Below, piece by piece: positions 35,879 through 44,490 of a stretch of 60,554 bases of DNA (positions are counted from its first letter, which is position 1; every line of letters begins with the position of its first letter). The position numbers and the translations under genes are program-made. The notes under the pieces were generated by a model. It saw only the letters and a program-made list of their open reading frames with translations. It had not been told where the DNA came from and searched no databases. The stretch is from Candidatus Dormiibacterota bacterium (GTDB lineage Bacteria; Chloroflexota; Dormibacteria; Dormibacterales; Dormibacteraceae). The stretch covers positions 1 through 60,554 of the forward strand of contig PLYZ01000087.1 of NCBI GenBank assembly GCA_003151935.1. Reading direction: 5' to 3'.

Positions 35879-35884
35879 AGTGTG
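35879..35884 (-). promoter_or_regulatory. -10 element of possible leaderless promoter for sigma gene
   Basis: On the minus strand CACACT, six bases, GTG 35872. First base differs from TANNNT. Confidence 0.4.
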
Positions 35885-36085
35885 AGGCTCACGAACGGCA
35901 TAGATGCTGAGATAGCCGGTGGTTGGCCGGTACTTTTACGACGCGAACCACGATCCCGAGGCGGCGCATACTGCTGAAGGGTCAGGAAGCTGAGCGATCG
36001 ACCTGAGGAGCACGACCGAATTCACTCTGGATGGCGTGCCGGCGACGAGCTGGCCGGACCGTCCGGGCCGGGCAACGAGCCGCTC

Positions 36086-36484
36086 GTGTACGAGCGCTAC
36101 GTTGTCGCTTGGGAATGGAAGAACTATCTCGGCTGTTTTTGGCTCCCAGGGCTGGTCGCGGTCTTTTTTGTCTCGCAATGGCTGACCCCAACCAGGACTT
36201 TCGCGCACATTTGTGCAGCTGATCGCTCTCGCCACTGTTTTCGGCCTCTTTCTCGTCTTCGGGCTTATCGACTTGTCAGGTCACCGTTGGAACTGGGGAA
36301 AGGCTCTGATCTGGCTGTGGCTTCCTGGATGGATCGCCTTGATGACCATCGCGACCGTACCGCACGTCAATGGCGGAGTCACAATCGCCGCGGTCATGGT
36401 CCTCGCCGGGGCATTCTGGCTTTACGCGCGGTCAGGCAAGCACCTGGACGGGTGCGCCTGTGGGCTCCCTCGTGTCGCTTCAGC
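36086..36484 (+). pseudogene. Probable decayed membrane protein gene before tRNA-Leu
   Basis: From GTG 36086 one frame reads YVVAWEWKNYLGCFWLPGLV and a membrane helix, then loses protein-like character near 36200. From GTG 36213 another frame reads three membrane helices, including WNWGKALIWLWLPGWIALM, which echoes the first segment (W..K..L..FWLPG). That frame has no stop until after the tRNA-Leu gene. The two probably belonged to one gene broken by a frameshift and cut off at its 3' end. The rest of 35885-36085 has no clear feature. Confidence 0.4.
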
Positions 36485-36569
36485 TGGTGGGCGACCCGGG
36501 ACTCGAACCCGGATGGGTTACCCCACACGCCCCTCAAACGTGCGCGTCTACCAGTTCCGCCAGCCGCCC
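36485..36569 (-). tRNA. tRNA-Leu (anticodon GAG)
   Basis: Minus strand, 85 bases, class II with long variable arm. Acceptor GGGCGGC pairs with GTCGCCC; loop TTGAGGG gives anticodon GAG; T-arm CCGGG-TTCGAGT-CCCGG; discriminator A and encoded CCA. Confidence 0.95.
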
Positions 36570-36605
36570 GGCTGCAGCCGGATGATTTTACCCAGCTTTC
36601 ACGCT

Positions 36606-36681
36606 TGGTACCCGCGGCAAGACTCGAACTCGCAACCTCCTGATCCGAAGTCAGGCGCTCTATCCATTGAGCTACGCGGGC
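36606..36681 (-). tRNA. tRNA-Arg (anticodon TCG)
   Basis: Minus strand, 76 bases. Acceptor GCCCGCG/CGCGGGT, anticodon stem CCTGA/TCAGG with loop CTTCGGA giving TCG, T-arm with GTTCGAGTC, discriminator A and encoded CCA. It lies 36 bases upstream of tRNA-Leu in transcription order and is probably cotranscribed. Confidence 0.95.
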
Positions 36682-36721
36682 AATTGCCTGGCCATCGTAA
36701 ATAGAACTAGCGACGCTAGTA

Positions 36722-36740
36722 GGCCGGGTTCATCCCGGCC
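36722..36740. terminator. Hairpin related to the one at 34818
   Basis: GGCCGGG-TTCAT-CCCGGCC followed by GTC, preceded by a further ACTAGCG-A-CGCTAGT palindrome (36706-36720). No T-run. Confidence 0.4.
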
Positions 36741-36792
36741 GTCACCCGATCGTGCACCTCCAAGCGCCTCCCAATCGTCGCCAGGAGTTCCC

Positions 36793-36819
36793 CCTGGTGA
36801 AAACGCAGTTTTCACCAGG
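36793..36819. terminator. 12-bp hairpin after PHP gene
   Basis: CCTGGTGAAAAC-GCA-GTTTTCACCAGG is perfect. It lies eight bases past the PHP stop on the minus strand. The run of T/A is inside the stem, not after it. Confidence 0.6.
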
Positions 36820-36826
36820 CTGAGCC

Positions 36827-37519
36827 TCAGCCTACGGCGTAGCGCTGGTGGTTCAAGCCCCATGCCGCGTATCGCATCAGACCCACGGCTCGGTAGCGCT
36901 TGCGGCGGGCGGCGGTGGTTCCGGACTCGATGGACAGCCGCAACGCCTCCGGCGTCCTCCCCGGGAACTCCGTGTATGCCCGGCCGACCGCGTCGAGGAT
37001 GTGCGCGTCCGAGGATCCGAGCTCGGCGGCGCCCAGCCCGAGGTTGAGCCGGTGCGCGAGCTGGTTGAACACGTAGAAACCGGGGGTCGCGTTTTCGACC
37101 TCGATCCCGTCGAAATCAAGCTCGGCGGCGAGCCAGCCAACCCCATGCACACGACCGCTGCGGGCGACGCGCTCGGTTCGCCAGAAGGGATGGACGGCGA
37201 TCGCGAGGCCGCCCTGGTCATGAATTGCGTGGACGGTCGCGGCCGCGGACATGCCGGGACGGATGCGGCGCTCGAGGAACAGGGCGACGATATGCCCGTC
37301 GTGGCTGGACACCTCCTCGCCGACAATGACATGCAATCGCGCGCGTTTTGCGGCGTGCTCCCGCGCGCGCAGCGCGCCCTCGATCGTGTCGTGGTCAGTG
37401 ACCGCGATCACATTCAAATAGGCGCGACGAGCGGCGTGGTCGACAAGCTCTTGAGGCGACGGCCACCCGTCGCTGGCGGTCGTGTGCATATGGAGGTCGG
37501 CACGACCCGGAGCAACCAT
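36827..37519 (-). CDS. PHP-domain phosphoesterase
   Basis: A 230-residue PHP protein. Metal ligands are in RADLHMHTTASDGWPSP (residues 6-22), VTDHDTIEGA near 40, EEVSS near 66, VHPFWR near 109 and SSDAHILDAVG near 168, together forming the trinuclear site. Relatives are histidinol-phosphatase-like and RNase AM (5'-3' exonuclease or nucleotide phosphatase) proteins; the substrate is open. ATG 37519 is supported by TACCAT eight bases upstream. It is divergent from the acyl-CoA synthetase, with 83 bases between starts. Confidence 0.88.
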   Translation of the reverse strand: MVAPGRADLHMHTTASDGWPSPQELVDHAARRAYLNVIAVTDHDTIEGALRAREHAAKRARLHVIVGEEVSSHDGHIVALFLERRIRPGMSAAATVHAIHDQGGLAIAVHPFWRTERVARSGRVHGVGWLAAELDFDGIEVENATPGFYVFNQLAHRLNLGLGAAELGSSDAHILDAVGRAYTEFPGRTPEALRLSIESGTTAARRKRYRAVGLMRYAAWGLNHQRYAVG

Positions 37520-37527
37520 GGGTGTGC

Positions 37528-37533
37528 ATGGTA
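37528..37533 (-). promoter_or_regulatory. -10 element of leaderless promoter for PHP gene
   Basis: On the minus strand TACCAT, eight bases, ATG 37519. Confidence 0.45.
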
Positions 37534-37602
37534 CGCCGGAGGGCCTTACCATCGACCTCTCTGGACCTTCTGTTCGAACCCGATTTGGTGGAGGTGTCCG
37601 TA

Positions 37603-39249
37603 GTGGAAGGCTTGATGCAGGACTATGAGCTCTCTCTTCAGCATGTGCTCTGGCGGGTGGAGCGCCTGCACCAGAAGAAAGAGGTGGTGACGAAGCGAGA
37701 GCAGGGCGTGCACCGGATGACCAATGGCGAGATGGTGCCGCGCATCAACCGCCTGGCCGGGGCGCTCAAGCGTCTTGGCATCAAGCCCGGCGACCGGGTG
37801 GCGACCCTCGCCTACAACAATCACCGGCACCTCGAGCTCTATTACGCCGTCCCCTGCATGGGCGCGGTCTTGCACACGCTCAACCTTCGTCTGTTTCCTC
37901 AGCACCTTGAATTCATAGTGAATGACGCGGAAGACAAGGTTTTATTTGTCGATCAGCCCCTGATTCCTCTCCTCATGCCGCTTCTCGGCAAGATTCCAAG
38001 CGTCCAGCAGATCGTTTTGATGACCGACGCGCCGGAGGCGTCGCACAGCGAGAACGGCCTCGGAGACATGCTGGACTACGAATCGCTGCTCGCGGCCGAG
38101 AGCGAGAGCTACCCGTGGCCGAAGCTGTCAGAGCGCATGGCCGCGGCCATGTGCTACACGTCGGGCACCACCGGCAACCCGAAAGGGGTCGTCTACTCGC
38201 ACCGCTCCCAGTACCTCCACACGATGGGCGTGCTCCAGGCCGACAGCTTGGGCATCACCGAGAAGGACACCGTGCTCCCGATCGTGCCGATGTTTCACGC
38301 CAACAGCTGGGGCCTGCCCTACGCGTGCGGAATGGCAGGAAGCAAGGTGCTGCTCCCCGATCGCTTCATGGGCGACGCGAAATCGATCGTGGAGCTCGCC
38401 GAGCAGGAAGAGGCAACCATCCTCGCGGGGGTCCCGACCATCTGGATCAACACCGTGGCGTACCTGAACCAGACGGGCAAGCGGCTGCCGAAGGTCCACA
38501 CCGTGATCTGCGGCGGCTCGGCCATTCCCCGCTCCCTCATGGAGTCGATGGACTCGCTCGGTCTGCGCATGCTGCACGCATGGGGTATGACCGAGACGTC
38601 GCCGCTCGGCAGCGTCGCGCGGCCAAGAGCCGGGACCAGGCCTGAGGATGAGCTCCGCGCTCGGCTGACGCAGGGTCCGGTTTCGGCCGGCGTAGAGATC
38701 CGGATCAGCGACCCGGCCACCGGCGAGGAGCTTCCCTGGGACGGCGTGGCCTTCGGCGAGATCCAGGTGCGCGGTCCCTGGATCGCACGCGGCTATCACA
38801 ACGGCTACGACCCGGGCAAGTTGACCGAAGACGGCTGGTTCCGCACCGGTGACGTGGCCAAGATCACGCCCGAGGGCTACGTCGAGATCGTCGACCGCAC
38901 CAAGGACGTGATCAAGTCAGGTGGCGAGTGGATCTCCTCCGTCGAGCTCGAGAACGCGATCATGTCGCACCCCAAGATCATGGAAGCGGCCGTGATCGGT
39001 CTCGCGCATCCTAAGTGGGACGAGCGACCCATCGCCTACGCGGTGCTGAAGCCCGAGTTCAAGGGCAAGGTCACGCAGGAGGAGGTCATCGATTTCCTCA
39101 AGGACAAGGTCGCGAAATGGTGGCTGCCGGATGAGGTGCGCTTCATCGACGAGGTGCCGAAGACTTCGGTCGGCAAGTTCGACAAGAAAGTCTTGAGGGC
39201 GAGCGCGGTACCGATCAAGGCCGGATTGAGTGAGGAGGTCAAGCACTGA
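37603..39249 (+). CDS. fadD: AMP-binding fatty acyl-CoA synthetase
   Basis: A 548-residue ANL enzyme. P-loop-like [19 protein letters not shown] near residue 182, [13 protein letters not shown] near 327, [21 protein letters not shown] near 432 and catalytic lysine in [13 protein letters not shown] near 527. The opening [17 protein letters not shown] resembles medium- and long-chain acyl-CoA ligases. GTG 37603 is preferred because GGAGG lies about nine bases upstream; ATG 37615 is possible. The stop shares one base with the amidase start, so the pair is coupled. It is not closely similar to the synthetase at 14195. Confidence 0.92.
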   Translation: MEGLMQDYELSLQHVLWRVERLHQKKEVVTKREQGVHRMTNGEMVPRINRLAGALKRLGIKPGDRVATLAYNNHRHLELYYAVPCMGAVLHTLNLRLFPQHLEFIVNDAEDKVLFVDQPLIPLLMPLLGKIPSVQQIVLMTDAPEASHSENGLGDMLDYESLLAAESESYPWPKLSERMAAAMCYTSGTTGNPKGVVYSHRSQYLHTMGVLQADSLGITEKDTVLPIVPMFHANSWGLPYACGMAGSKVLLPDRFMGDAKSIVELAEQEEATILAGVPTIWINTVAYLNQTGKRLPKVHTVICGGSAIPRSLMESMDSLGLRMLHAWGMTETSPLGSVARPRAGTRPEDELRARLTQGPVSAGVEIRISDPATGEELPWDGVAFGEIQVRGPWIARGYHNGYDPGKLTEDGWFRTGDVAKITPEGYVEIVDRTKDVIKSGGEWISSVELENAIMSHPKIMEAAVIGLAHPKWDERPIAYAVLKPEFKGKVTQEEVIDFLKDKVAKWWLPDEVRFIDEVPKTSVGKFDKKVLRASAVPIKAGLSEEVKH

Positions 39250-40202
39250 TGGCAAGGACAGCCGCGCGGGAGCACACCATCGGTCGGGAGACACACCACT
39301 TCAAGTGGGATAACTCGAATCCGCCGGCGGTCGAGATCGAACCGGGTGACGTCGTCCACATCGAGGCCGAAGAGGTGACCGCCGGCCAGCTGAACAAGGG
39401 CGACCCGGCATCGAAGCTAGGGGCCCTGGACTTCGATCGCCTCTACCCCCTCGGTGGCCCGGTGTACGTCAAGGGCGCCGAGCCCGGCGACACGCTCGAG
39501 GTCGAGATCCTCCAGCTCAAGCCGGGCTCATGGGGTTGGGCGGCGCTCCTGCCCGGTCTTGGCCTCCTGGCCTCCGACTTCCCGGACCCGTACGTCCGGT
39601 ACTTCGACCTCGGAGACCGAAAATCGGCTGAGCTGCGCCACGACATCCACATCCCGATCGCGCCTTTCTGCGGCACGATGGGCGTCGCGACCGACGATCC
39701 GGGTCCGCAAGCGGTCCTGCCTCCGACCAAGGGCGCGGGCAACATTGACACGCGCCACCTGACGGCCGGCACCAAGCTTTACCTGCCCGTCTTCGTGCCC
39801 GGCGCGCTCTTTTCGGCCGGAGACTGCCACGCCGCGCAGGGAGATGGCGAGGTCTGCGTTACCGGGATCGAATGCCCGATGACGTTCTCACTCCGGTTTG
39901 GAGTGGTCAAAGGTGCCTCGCTTCGCCCCTGGAGCTACCACTTCCTGACCCCGGCTGCGCCCCTTCAGCCGCGCAGCGACGAGAAGGGCTACCACGCGGT
40001 CTGCGCCCTTGGCCCAGACCTGATGGAGAACGCCCAGAACGCCGTGCGCGACACGATCGCGTGGCTGAAGGCGGACCACGGCCTGAGTCGGGAAGACGCC
40101 TACATCCTGTGCAGCCTGGCCGGCGACCTCCGGATCAGCCAGATCGTCGACCAGCCGAACTTCGGGGTCTCCTTTTACCTGCCGCTGAGCGTCTTCAACT
40201 AG
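39249..40202 (+). CDS. Acetamidase/formamidase family protein
   Basis: A 317-residue protein. EPGDVVHIEAEEVTAGQL near residue 31, GPVYVKGAEPGDTLEVEI near 69, PIAPFCGTMGVA near 136, GAGNIDTRHLTAGTKLYLPV near 160 and SAGDCHAAQGDGEVCVTGIE near 187 are the FmdA/AmdA motifs, including the DxH metal and catalytic segment. Members release ammonia from short amides. Coupling to an acyl-CoA synthetase suggests an amide whose acid is then activated, which is inference. Confidence 0.9.
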   Translation: MARTAAREHTIGRETHHFKWDNSNPPAVEIEPGDVVHIEAEEVTAGQLNKGDPASKLGALDFDRLYPLGGPVYVKGAEPGDTLEVEILQLKPGSWGWAALLPGLGLLASDFPDPYVRYFDLGDRKSAELRHDIHIPIAPFCGTMGVATDDPGPQAVLPPTKGAGNIDTRHLTAGTKLYLPVFVPGALFSAGDCHAAQGDGEVCVTGIECPMTFSLRFGVVKGASLRPWSYHFLTPAAPLQPRSDEKGYHAVCALGPDLMENAQNAVRDTIAWLKADHGLSREDAYILCSLAGDLRISQIVDQPNFGVSFYLPLSVFN

Positions 40203-40290
40203 GCAGAGGTCTCGAGGGCGGGAGCTTTACCCCCTCAAGGGGTAGTGAGCCGCGTACCGTGCGGCATACTGACCGACTGGTGTTCTCAGG

Positions 40291-43077
40291 TTGAGTACCA
40301 CACAACTAGGGCGCTATCCCATTGAAGCCGAACTTGGGCGCGGCGCGATGGGCGTTGTCTATCGATCGACCCATCCGCGCCTCGAGATCCCGGTCGCGAT
40401 CAAGGTCCTGGCCGAGCAGTACTCGAGCGACATCAGCTTCCGCCAGCGATTCCACCGCGAGGCGGCCACCGTCGCTGCCCTCAACCATCCGGGCATCGTG
40501 CGGGTCTACGACTTCGACGAGGACGGGCCGGTGCTGTTCATCGTCATGGAGTGGGTCGAAGGCCGTTCGATGCGGTCCTGGCTGGACGAGTACGGGCGGT
40601 TTAGTGTGGACGTTTCGGTCGATCTGATTCAGCAGCTTCTGTCGGCAGTGGGCGTCGCTCATGACTACTCGATCGTGCATCGTGACCTGAAGCCGGACAA
40701 CATCCTCATCTCCAACCGCGGCAAGACGAAGATCCTCGATTTCGGCATCTCGAAGCTCATCGACGACAAGCACCGGCTGACCGCGACCGGAAGCATGGTC
40801 GGCACGCCTGCGTACATGGCGCCGGAACAGGTCAAGGGCGAGCCGGTGGACGCTTCGTCCGACATCTATTCGCTCGGCATGATCCTCTATGAGCTGCTGC
40901 ACGGCGAGCCGCCGTTCACCGGTGCGTTGCCGGCCGTCCTGCACTCGCAGGTGTTCGACAGGCCGCGGGCCTCGACCGCCATTCCCTCACCGATCATGGA
41001 GATCATCTGGAAGGCGACGGCGAAGGACCGCAGCCAGCGCTTCCAGAGCTGTGAGGAATTCTCCGGCGCCTTCCACTACATGCCGAAGCCTGGAGCTGCG
41101 CAGCCGCCGGTCGAGGCGATCTCGGACGAGATCATGGTCGACGACAAGGTCGAGGAGCGGGCGCCGGCGCCGGCGCACCACGACGGCCACAAGCCTGCCG
41201 GCGTGTGCACTTACAGCGACTGTCAGGAGCGTCGCGGTTGGGCGTGCGCGTACAAGGACCTGACCGGACGAGAGTGCAAGAGCTGGTGGTGCCGCAGGCA
41301 TATCCAGTTCATCGAGCGAACGCCCTTCTGTCCTCGGCACGCAAGCGTGATCCGGGCTCTCGCGCCAACCGCGAACACGATCTTCGAGATCAAGAACCGG
41401 CCGGCGGTCGACGACCGGGCCCTGCCCCTTGCGGCGCTGGTCGCGGAGGACATCGACAAAGACGTGACCGAGCTGGTCCGCCGTCGCTATCAGAACCGCA
41501 AGGACGTCACGCTCGCGCGCGACCGCACGGTGCGTCAGACATGGTCAGGACGCAATGAGGTGGCATGGGAGCGCAGCTGGGCGGCGCTGAAGAGCCAGGG
41601 TTACCTGGTCCGGATCGCGGTGCGCGTATCGACCGACGAGCCCGACACCGTGCAGCTGCTTATCGGCAACACCGTCGTGTTCAAAGAGGTTCCCGACTGG
41701 ATCAGCCGCCGCCGAGAAGGCGAGCCGCCTGACCACGCGGACCGTGCGCGCTTCGGCAAGAAGCTGTTCGGGGCGATCCTCGAGCATGTCGATGAGCCAC
41801 AGCCCGTTCCGTCCAACGTGCCCTCCCCGAGCCATGAGATCGAGCCTCCCCCACCGCCCGAGATCAACCGGACGCTGATCGAGGGGATGATCCTGCGCCT
41901 GGCGTCTTCGGCGACTCGCGTCACCGGGTACGACGTCGCGGAGCAGCTGGCCCTGCCGTTCGCCGCGGTGGAGCCAAGCTTGAAATCGCTGACCGGTTCG
42001 AACTTCCTGGACGCGCTCGGCCTGGCCGCCGAGCAGGGTCCGTGGCTGGGCAGGCCGCTCCCCGAGCGGATGGCGTATGCGATCACGAAGCAGGGACGCA
42101 CGCGCAGCGAGCAGATCGGCGAATCGAGCACTCGTTACACCGGACCCGCGCCGGTCTCGATGCAGGAATACAGAGCGGTGCTCGCTGAGGCGGCGAAGCC
42201 CGGCACCCTCGACCTGGTCAAGGTCAACCTGGCGCTCAGCGGCATCGAGCTGGCGCCGGGCGTCACTGAGGCGGTGCGGGCTGCCGTCAACTCCCGCTCC
42301 TCGATCTTCATCTATGGCGCGCCGGGCAACGGGAAGACGACGCTCGCGCGTCGCATTCCGAGTCTGCTTGGGGGTCCGATCGTGATCCCGATTGCGCTCG
42401 ACATCGGCGGCGGCGAGGTGATGACGATCTTCGACGGAGCGGTGCATAAGCTCGAGCCACACCAGCCCGCGGACCGGCGCTGGCGGCGGGTGGCTCGGCC
42501 GCTCGTCCAGGTCGGCGGAGAGTTCCAGCTCGAGATGTTCGAGCCGACGTGGGAGGAGGGCAGCCGCACCTACGGCGCGCCGCTGCAGGTAAAGGGCAAC
42601 GGCGGGGTGCTGTTGATCGACGACCTCGGCCGGCAACGCGTCTCGCCGAAGCAGATCCTCGACCGGTTGCTGGTGCCCCTGGAGCAGGACACCGACTTCA
42701 TGAACCTGTCATCGACAGGCCGGAAGGTGGAGATTCCGTTCCAGGCACAGCTCGCGCTATCCACGAACCTGCGCCCGGCCGAGCTGCTGGATGAGGCCTA
42801 TCTGCGGCGGCTCTCCTACAAGGTCCTGATGCCAGACCCCACGTGGGAGATGTGGTGCCGGATCTTCGAACGGGAGCGCGAGCGCCTGGCCATCCCGCCC
42901 GACCCCAACGCGCTGGAGATGATCTCGACCCTCTACAGCGGCCGGCCGCTGCGCGGCAACCACCCTCGCGACCTGCTCGAGAGACTGGTGGACGTCTCCT
43001 CGGCGCGAGGCGTGCAGCCGAAGCTCACGCCTGAGCTCGTTGAGGCCGCCTGGCACACGCTTTTCATCGCGAGCTAG
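40291..43077 (+). CDS. Ser/Thr protein kinase - Cys/His cluster - AAA ATPase fusion
   Basis: A 928-residue soluble protein. Residues 6-265 are a complete Hanks-type kinase: Gly loop GRGAMG 17-21, K38, catalytic HRDLKPDN 130-137, DFG 150-152, APE 178-180. Residues 306-350 hold a Cys/His cluster (C306, C311, C319, C329, C334, H337, C347, H350) suited to bind two zinc ions. Residues 390-500 are unassigned. Residues 525-610 look like a winged helix (GYDVAEQLALPFAAVEPSLKSL). Residues 665-925 are an AAA ATPase: Walker A GAPGNGKT 676-683, Walker B VLLIDDLG 773-780, sensor STN 824-826, arginines 839-840. No membrane helix is present, unlike typical PknB. A TTG at 40291 is the only usable start before the kinase begins; CATACT lies 21 bases upstream. 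Domains are firm; the role is unknown. Confidence 0.9.
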   Translation: MSTTQLGRYPIEAELGRGAMGVVYRSTHPRLEIPVAIKVLAEQYSSDISFRQRFHREAATVAALNHPGIVRVYDFDEDGPVLFIVMEWVEGRSMRSWLDEYGRFSVDVSVDLIQQLLSAVGVAHDYSIVHRDLKPDNILISNRGKTKILDFGISKLIDDKHRLTATGSMVGTPAYMAPEQVKGEPVDASSDIYSLGMILYELLHGEPPFTGALPAVLHSQVFDRPRASTAIPSPIMEIIWKATAKDRSQRFQSCEEFSGAFHYMPKPGAAQPPVEAISDEIMVDDKVEERAPAPAHHDGHKPAGVCTYSDCQERRGWACAYKDLTGRECKSWWCRRHIQFIERTPFCPRHASVIRALAPTANTIFEIKNRPAVDDRALPLAALVAEDIDKDVTELVRRRYQNRKDVTLARDRTVRQTWSGRNEVAWERSWAALKSQGYLVRIAVRVSTDEPDTVQLLIGNTVVFKEVPDWISRRREGEPPDHADRARFGKKLFGAILEHVDEPQPVPSNVPSPSHEIEPPPPPEINRTLIEGMILRLASSATRVTGYDVAEQLALPFAAVEPSLKSLTGSNFLDALGLAAEQGPWLGRPLPERMAYAITKQGRTRSEQIGESSTRYTGPAPVSMQEYRAVLAEAAKPGTLDLVKVNLALSGIELAPGVTEAVRAAVNSRSSIFIYGAPGNGKTTLARRIPSLLGGPIVIPIALDIGGGEVMTIFDGAVHKLEPHQPADRRWRRVARPLVQVGGEFQLEMFEPTWEEGSRTYGAPLQVKGNGGVLLIDDLGRQRVSPKQILDRLLVPLEQDTDFMNLSSTGRKVEIPFQAQLALSTNLRPAELLDEAYLRRLSYKVLMPDPTWEMWCRIFERERERLAIPPDPNALEMISTLYSGRPLRGNHPRDLLERLVDVSSARGVQPKLTPELVEAAWHTLFIAS

Positions 43078-44194
43078 AGCGGGCGGGACCGCCAAGCGCG
43101 CGTGTGATGTCGGCCGGCGAAAGCGTGCCGACCAGCTGCCCTCTGTCGAGCACCAGCATCTGACCTTCGTCGGACGCTGAGAAACGATCCAGCACGGCGG
43201 TCACCTGTTCGCCCGGCGAAGCCTTTGCAATCCGGTCCATCCCGGTGCCAAAGTCACGCACGCGCCGGACGTGCCGTTCTTCCGGCGGGACCTGGGCCAG
43301 CCTCGTCAACGTGACGAGGCCGTCGAGCGCCCCATCGAATGTCTTGAGCGGGTATGCGCTCGCATGCTGTCCGGGGAGGTACGAGCGCATGAACTCGTCG
43401 ACCGTGATCCATCCCGGCGCCATGGTCGGGTCTCGGGACATCACGTCGCCGACCCGCAGGCCTCGCAATGCGCCTCGCATGAGCAGCTGGGCCTCTTCCG
43501 ATCTAGCCGCCGACATGAGAAACCAGCCGAGGAAGACCAGCCATAGCCCGCTCCATGCGCCCTGGATGAAGAGTTCCACCAGCCCTAGCCCGATCAGCAG
43601 GAAGGCGCACATCTTTCCCAGCCAAGCCGCAGTGGCGGTGGCGCGATAGCGATCACCTCGCCGCCGCCACAGCCAGGCGCGAAGCAGGCGCCCACCATCG
43701 AGAGGAAAGGCAGGGACGAGGTTGAAGATCAGGAGGATTGCATTCGAACCGGCCAACCACGCACAACCGCCTTCGATGAGAGGTGGCCCGCCGGTGGCGT
43801 CGAGCGCGAAGGTCGCAGCAGCGAAGAGAATCGCGAGGGCAAGGCTGACGAGCGGGCCGGCGATCGCGATTTTCGCCTCTATGCCAGGCGTCGAGACGTC
43901 TCCCTTCAACCGCGCGACGCCGCCGAAGATCCACAGGGTGATGCCGTCCACCTTCACGCCGAGCCGCGTGGCGACCAGGGCGTGGCCCATCTCGTGGCTG
44001 AGCAGTGATGCGTAGAAGAGCAGGGCGGCGACCGCGGACACGATCCAGTACGCGGACTGCGACTGGTCCGGCACGAACACGGGAAGAACCTGGCCCGCGA
44101 GGGTCCAGACGATGAGGGCGAACACGATGGCGAGGCTCCAGTGGAGTCCCACCTCGATGCCCGCGATCCGGCCCACGCGGACGCTTGGGTCCAC
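43064..44194 (-). CDS. Site-2-protease-family (M50B) metalloprotease with CBS-like tail
   Basis: A 376-residue protein with about six membrane helices. Zinc site HEMGHALVATRLG at residues 67-79; second motif NLVPAFPLDGGRLLRA near 160. From about residue 245 a soluble part resembles a CBS pair (VGDVMSRDPTMAPGWITVDEF; LVLDRGQLVGTLSPADITRAL), as in sporulation SpoIVFB-like and Rip3-type enzymes, where it may sense nucleotides. TAACAT seven bases before GTG 44194 supports the start. The gene overlaps the 3' end of the kinase-AAA gene by 14 bases. Confidence 0.92.
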   Translation of the reverse strand: MDPSVRVGRIAGIEVGLHWSLAIVFALIVWTLAGQVLPVFVPDQSQSAYWIVSAVAALLFYASLLSHEMGHALVATRLGVKVDGITLWIFGGVARLKGDVSTPGIEAKIAIAGPLVSLALAILFAAATFALDATGGPPLIEGGCAWLAGSNAILLIFNLVPAFPLDGGRLLRAWLWRRRGDRYRATATAAWLGKMCAFLLIGLGLVELFIQGAWSGLWLVFLGWFLMSAARSEEAQLLMRGALRGLRVGDVMSRDPTMAPGWITVDEFMRSYLPGQHASAYPLKTFDGALDGLVTLTRLAQVPPEERHVRRVRDFGTGMDRIAKASPGEQVTAVLDRFSASDEGQMLVLDRGQLVGTLSPADITRALGGPARSSSR

Positions 44195-44201
44195 GAGACA
44201 A

Positions 44202-44207
44202 ATGTTA
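44202..44207 (-). promoter_or_regulatory. -10 element of leaderless promoter for M50B gene
   Basis: On the minus strand TAACAT, seven bases, GTG 44194. Confidence 0.5.
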
Positions 44208-44231
44208 GAGGGGCGGCTAACTGGCCCTGGG

Positions 44232-44237
44232 TATACT
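44232..44237 (+). promoter_or_regulatory. -10 element for tRNA-Leu(CAG)
   Basis: TATACT, 15 bases before the mature 5' end at 44253. No clear -35 is seen. Confidence 0.5.
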
Positions 44238-44252
44238 TTTGCGTCGGCCCGG

Positions 44253-44338
44253 GCGGCGGTGGCGGAATGGCAGACGCGCTAGTTTCAGGAGCTAGTGTCC
44301 GCAAGGACGTGGAGGTTCAACTCCTCTCCGCCGCACCA
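44253..44338 (+). tRNA. tRNA-Leu (anticodon CAG), attachment site host
   Basis: 86 bases, class II. Acceptor GCGGCGG/CCGCCGC, anticodon stem CTAGT/GCTAG with loop TTCAGGA giving CAG, long variable arm (TGTCCGCAAGGACG), T-arm GGAGG-TTCAACT-CCTCT, discriminator A and encoded CCA. Its 3' two-thirds is duplicated at 46341, marking it as the target of an integrative element. Confidence 0.96.
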
Positions 44339-44351
44339 ACGATGTGACCTC
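44284..44351 (+). repeat. Attachment site attL (68-bp direct repeat, left copy)
   Basis: Identical over 68 bases to 46341-46408. It starts in the anticodon loop of tRNA-Leu(CAG) and ends 13 bases past CCA. The left copy keeps the functional tRNA. Confidence 0.9.
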
Positions 44352-44490
44352 TGATCTCAGGCCGAGATCGCGGGCACGGCGTTGGAATCGCGGCGGGACG
44401 GCGCTGGAACGGGGCCTGAAAGTGGTGGGAAACTACCGAGTTAATAGGCTTCAGTCCTTCCCTGGGCTACTAGCCTCGGAGGATGCGCAC

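Noticed and set aside
36213-36704. A complete 163-aa protein coding through tRNA-Leu and tRNA-Arg
   Set aside because: The last part is antisense to both tRNA genes; only the first membrane segments look real.
40203-40290. Terminator or riboswitch in the spacer before the kinase-AAA gene
   Set aside because: Only a six-pair TACCCC/GGGGTA hairpin is visible, without a T-run or further structure.
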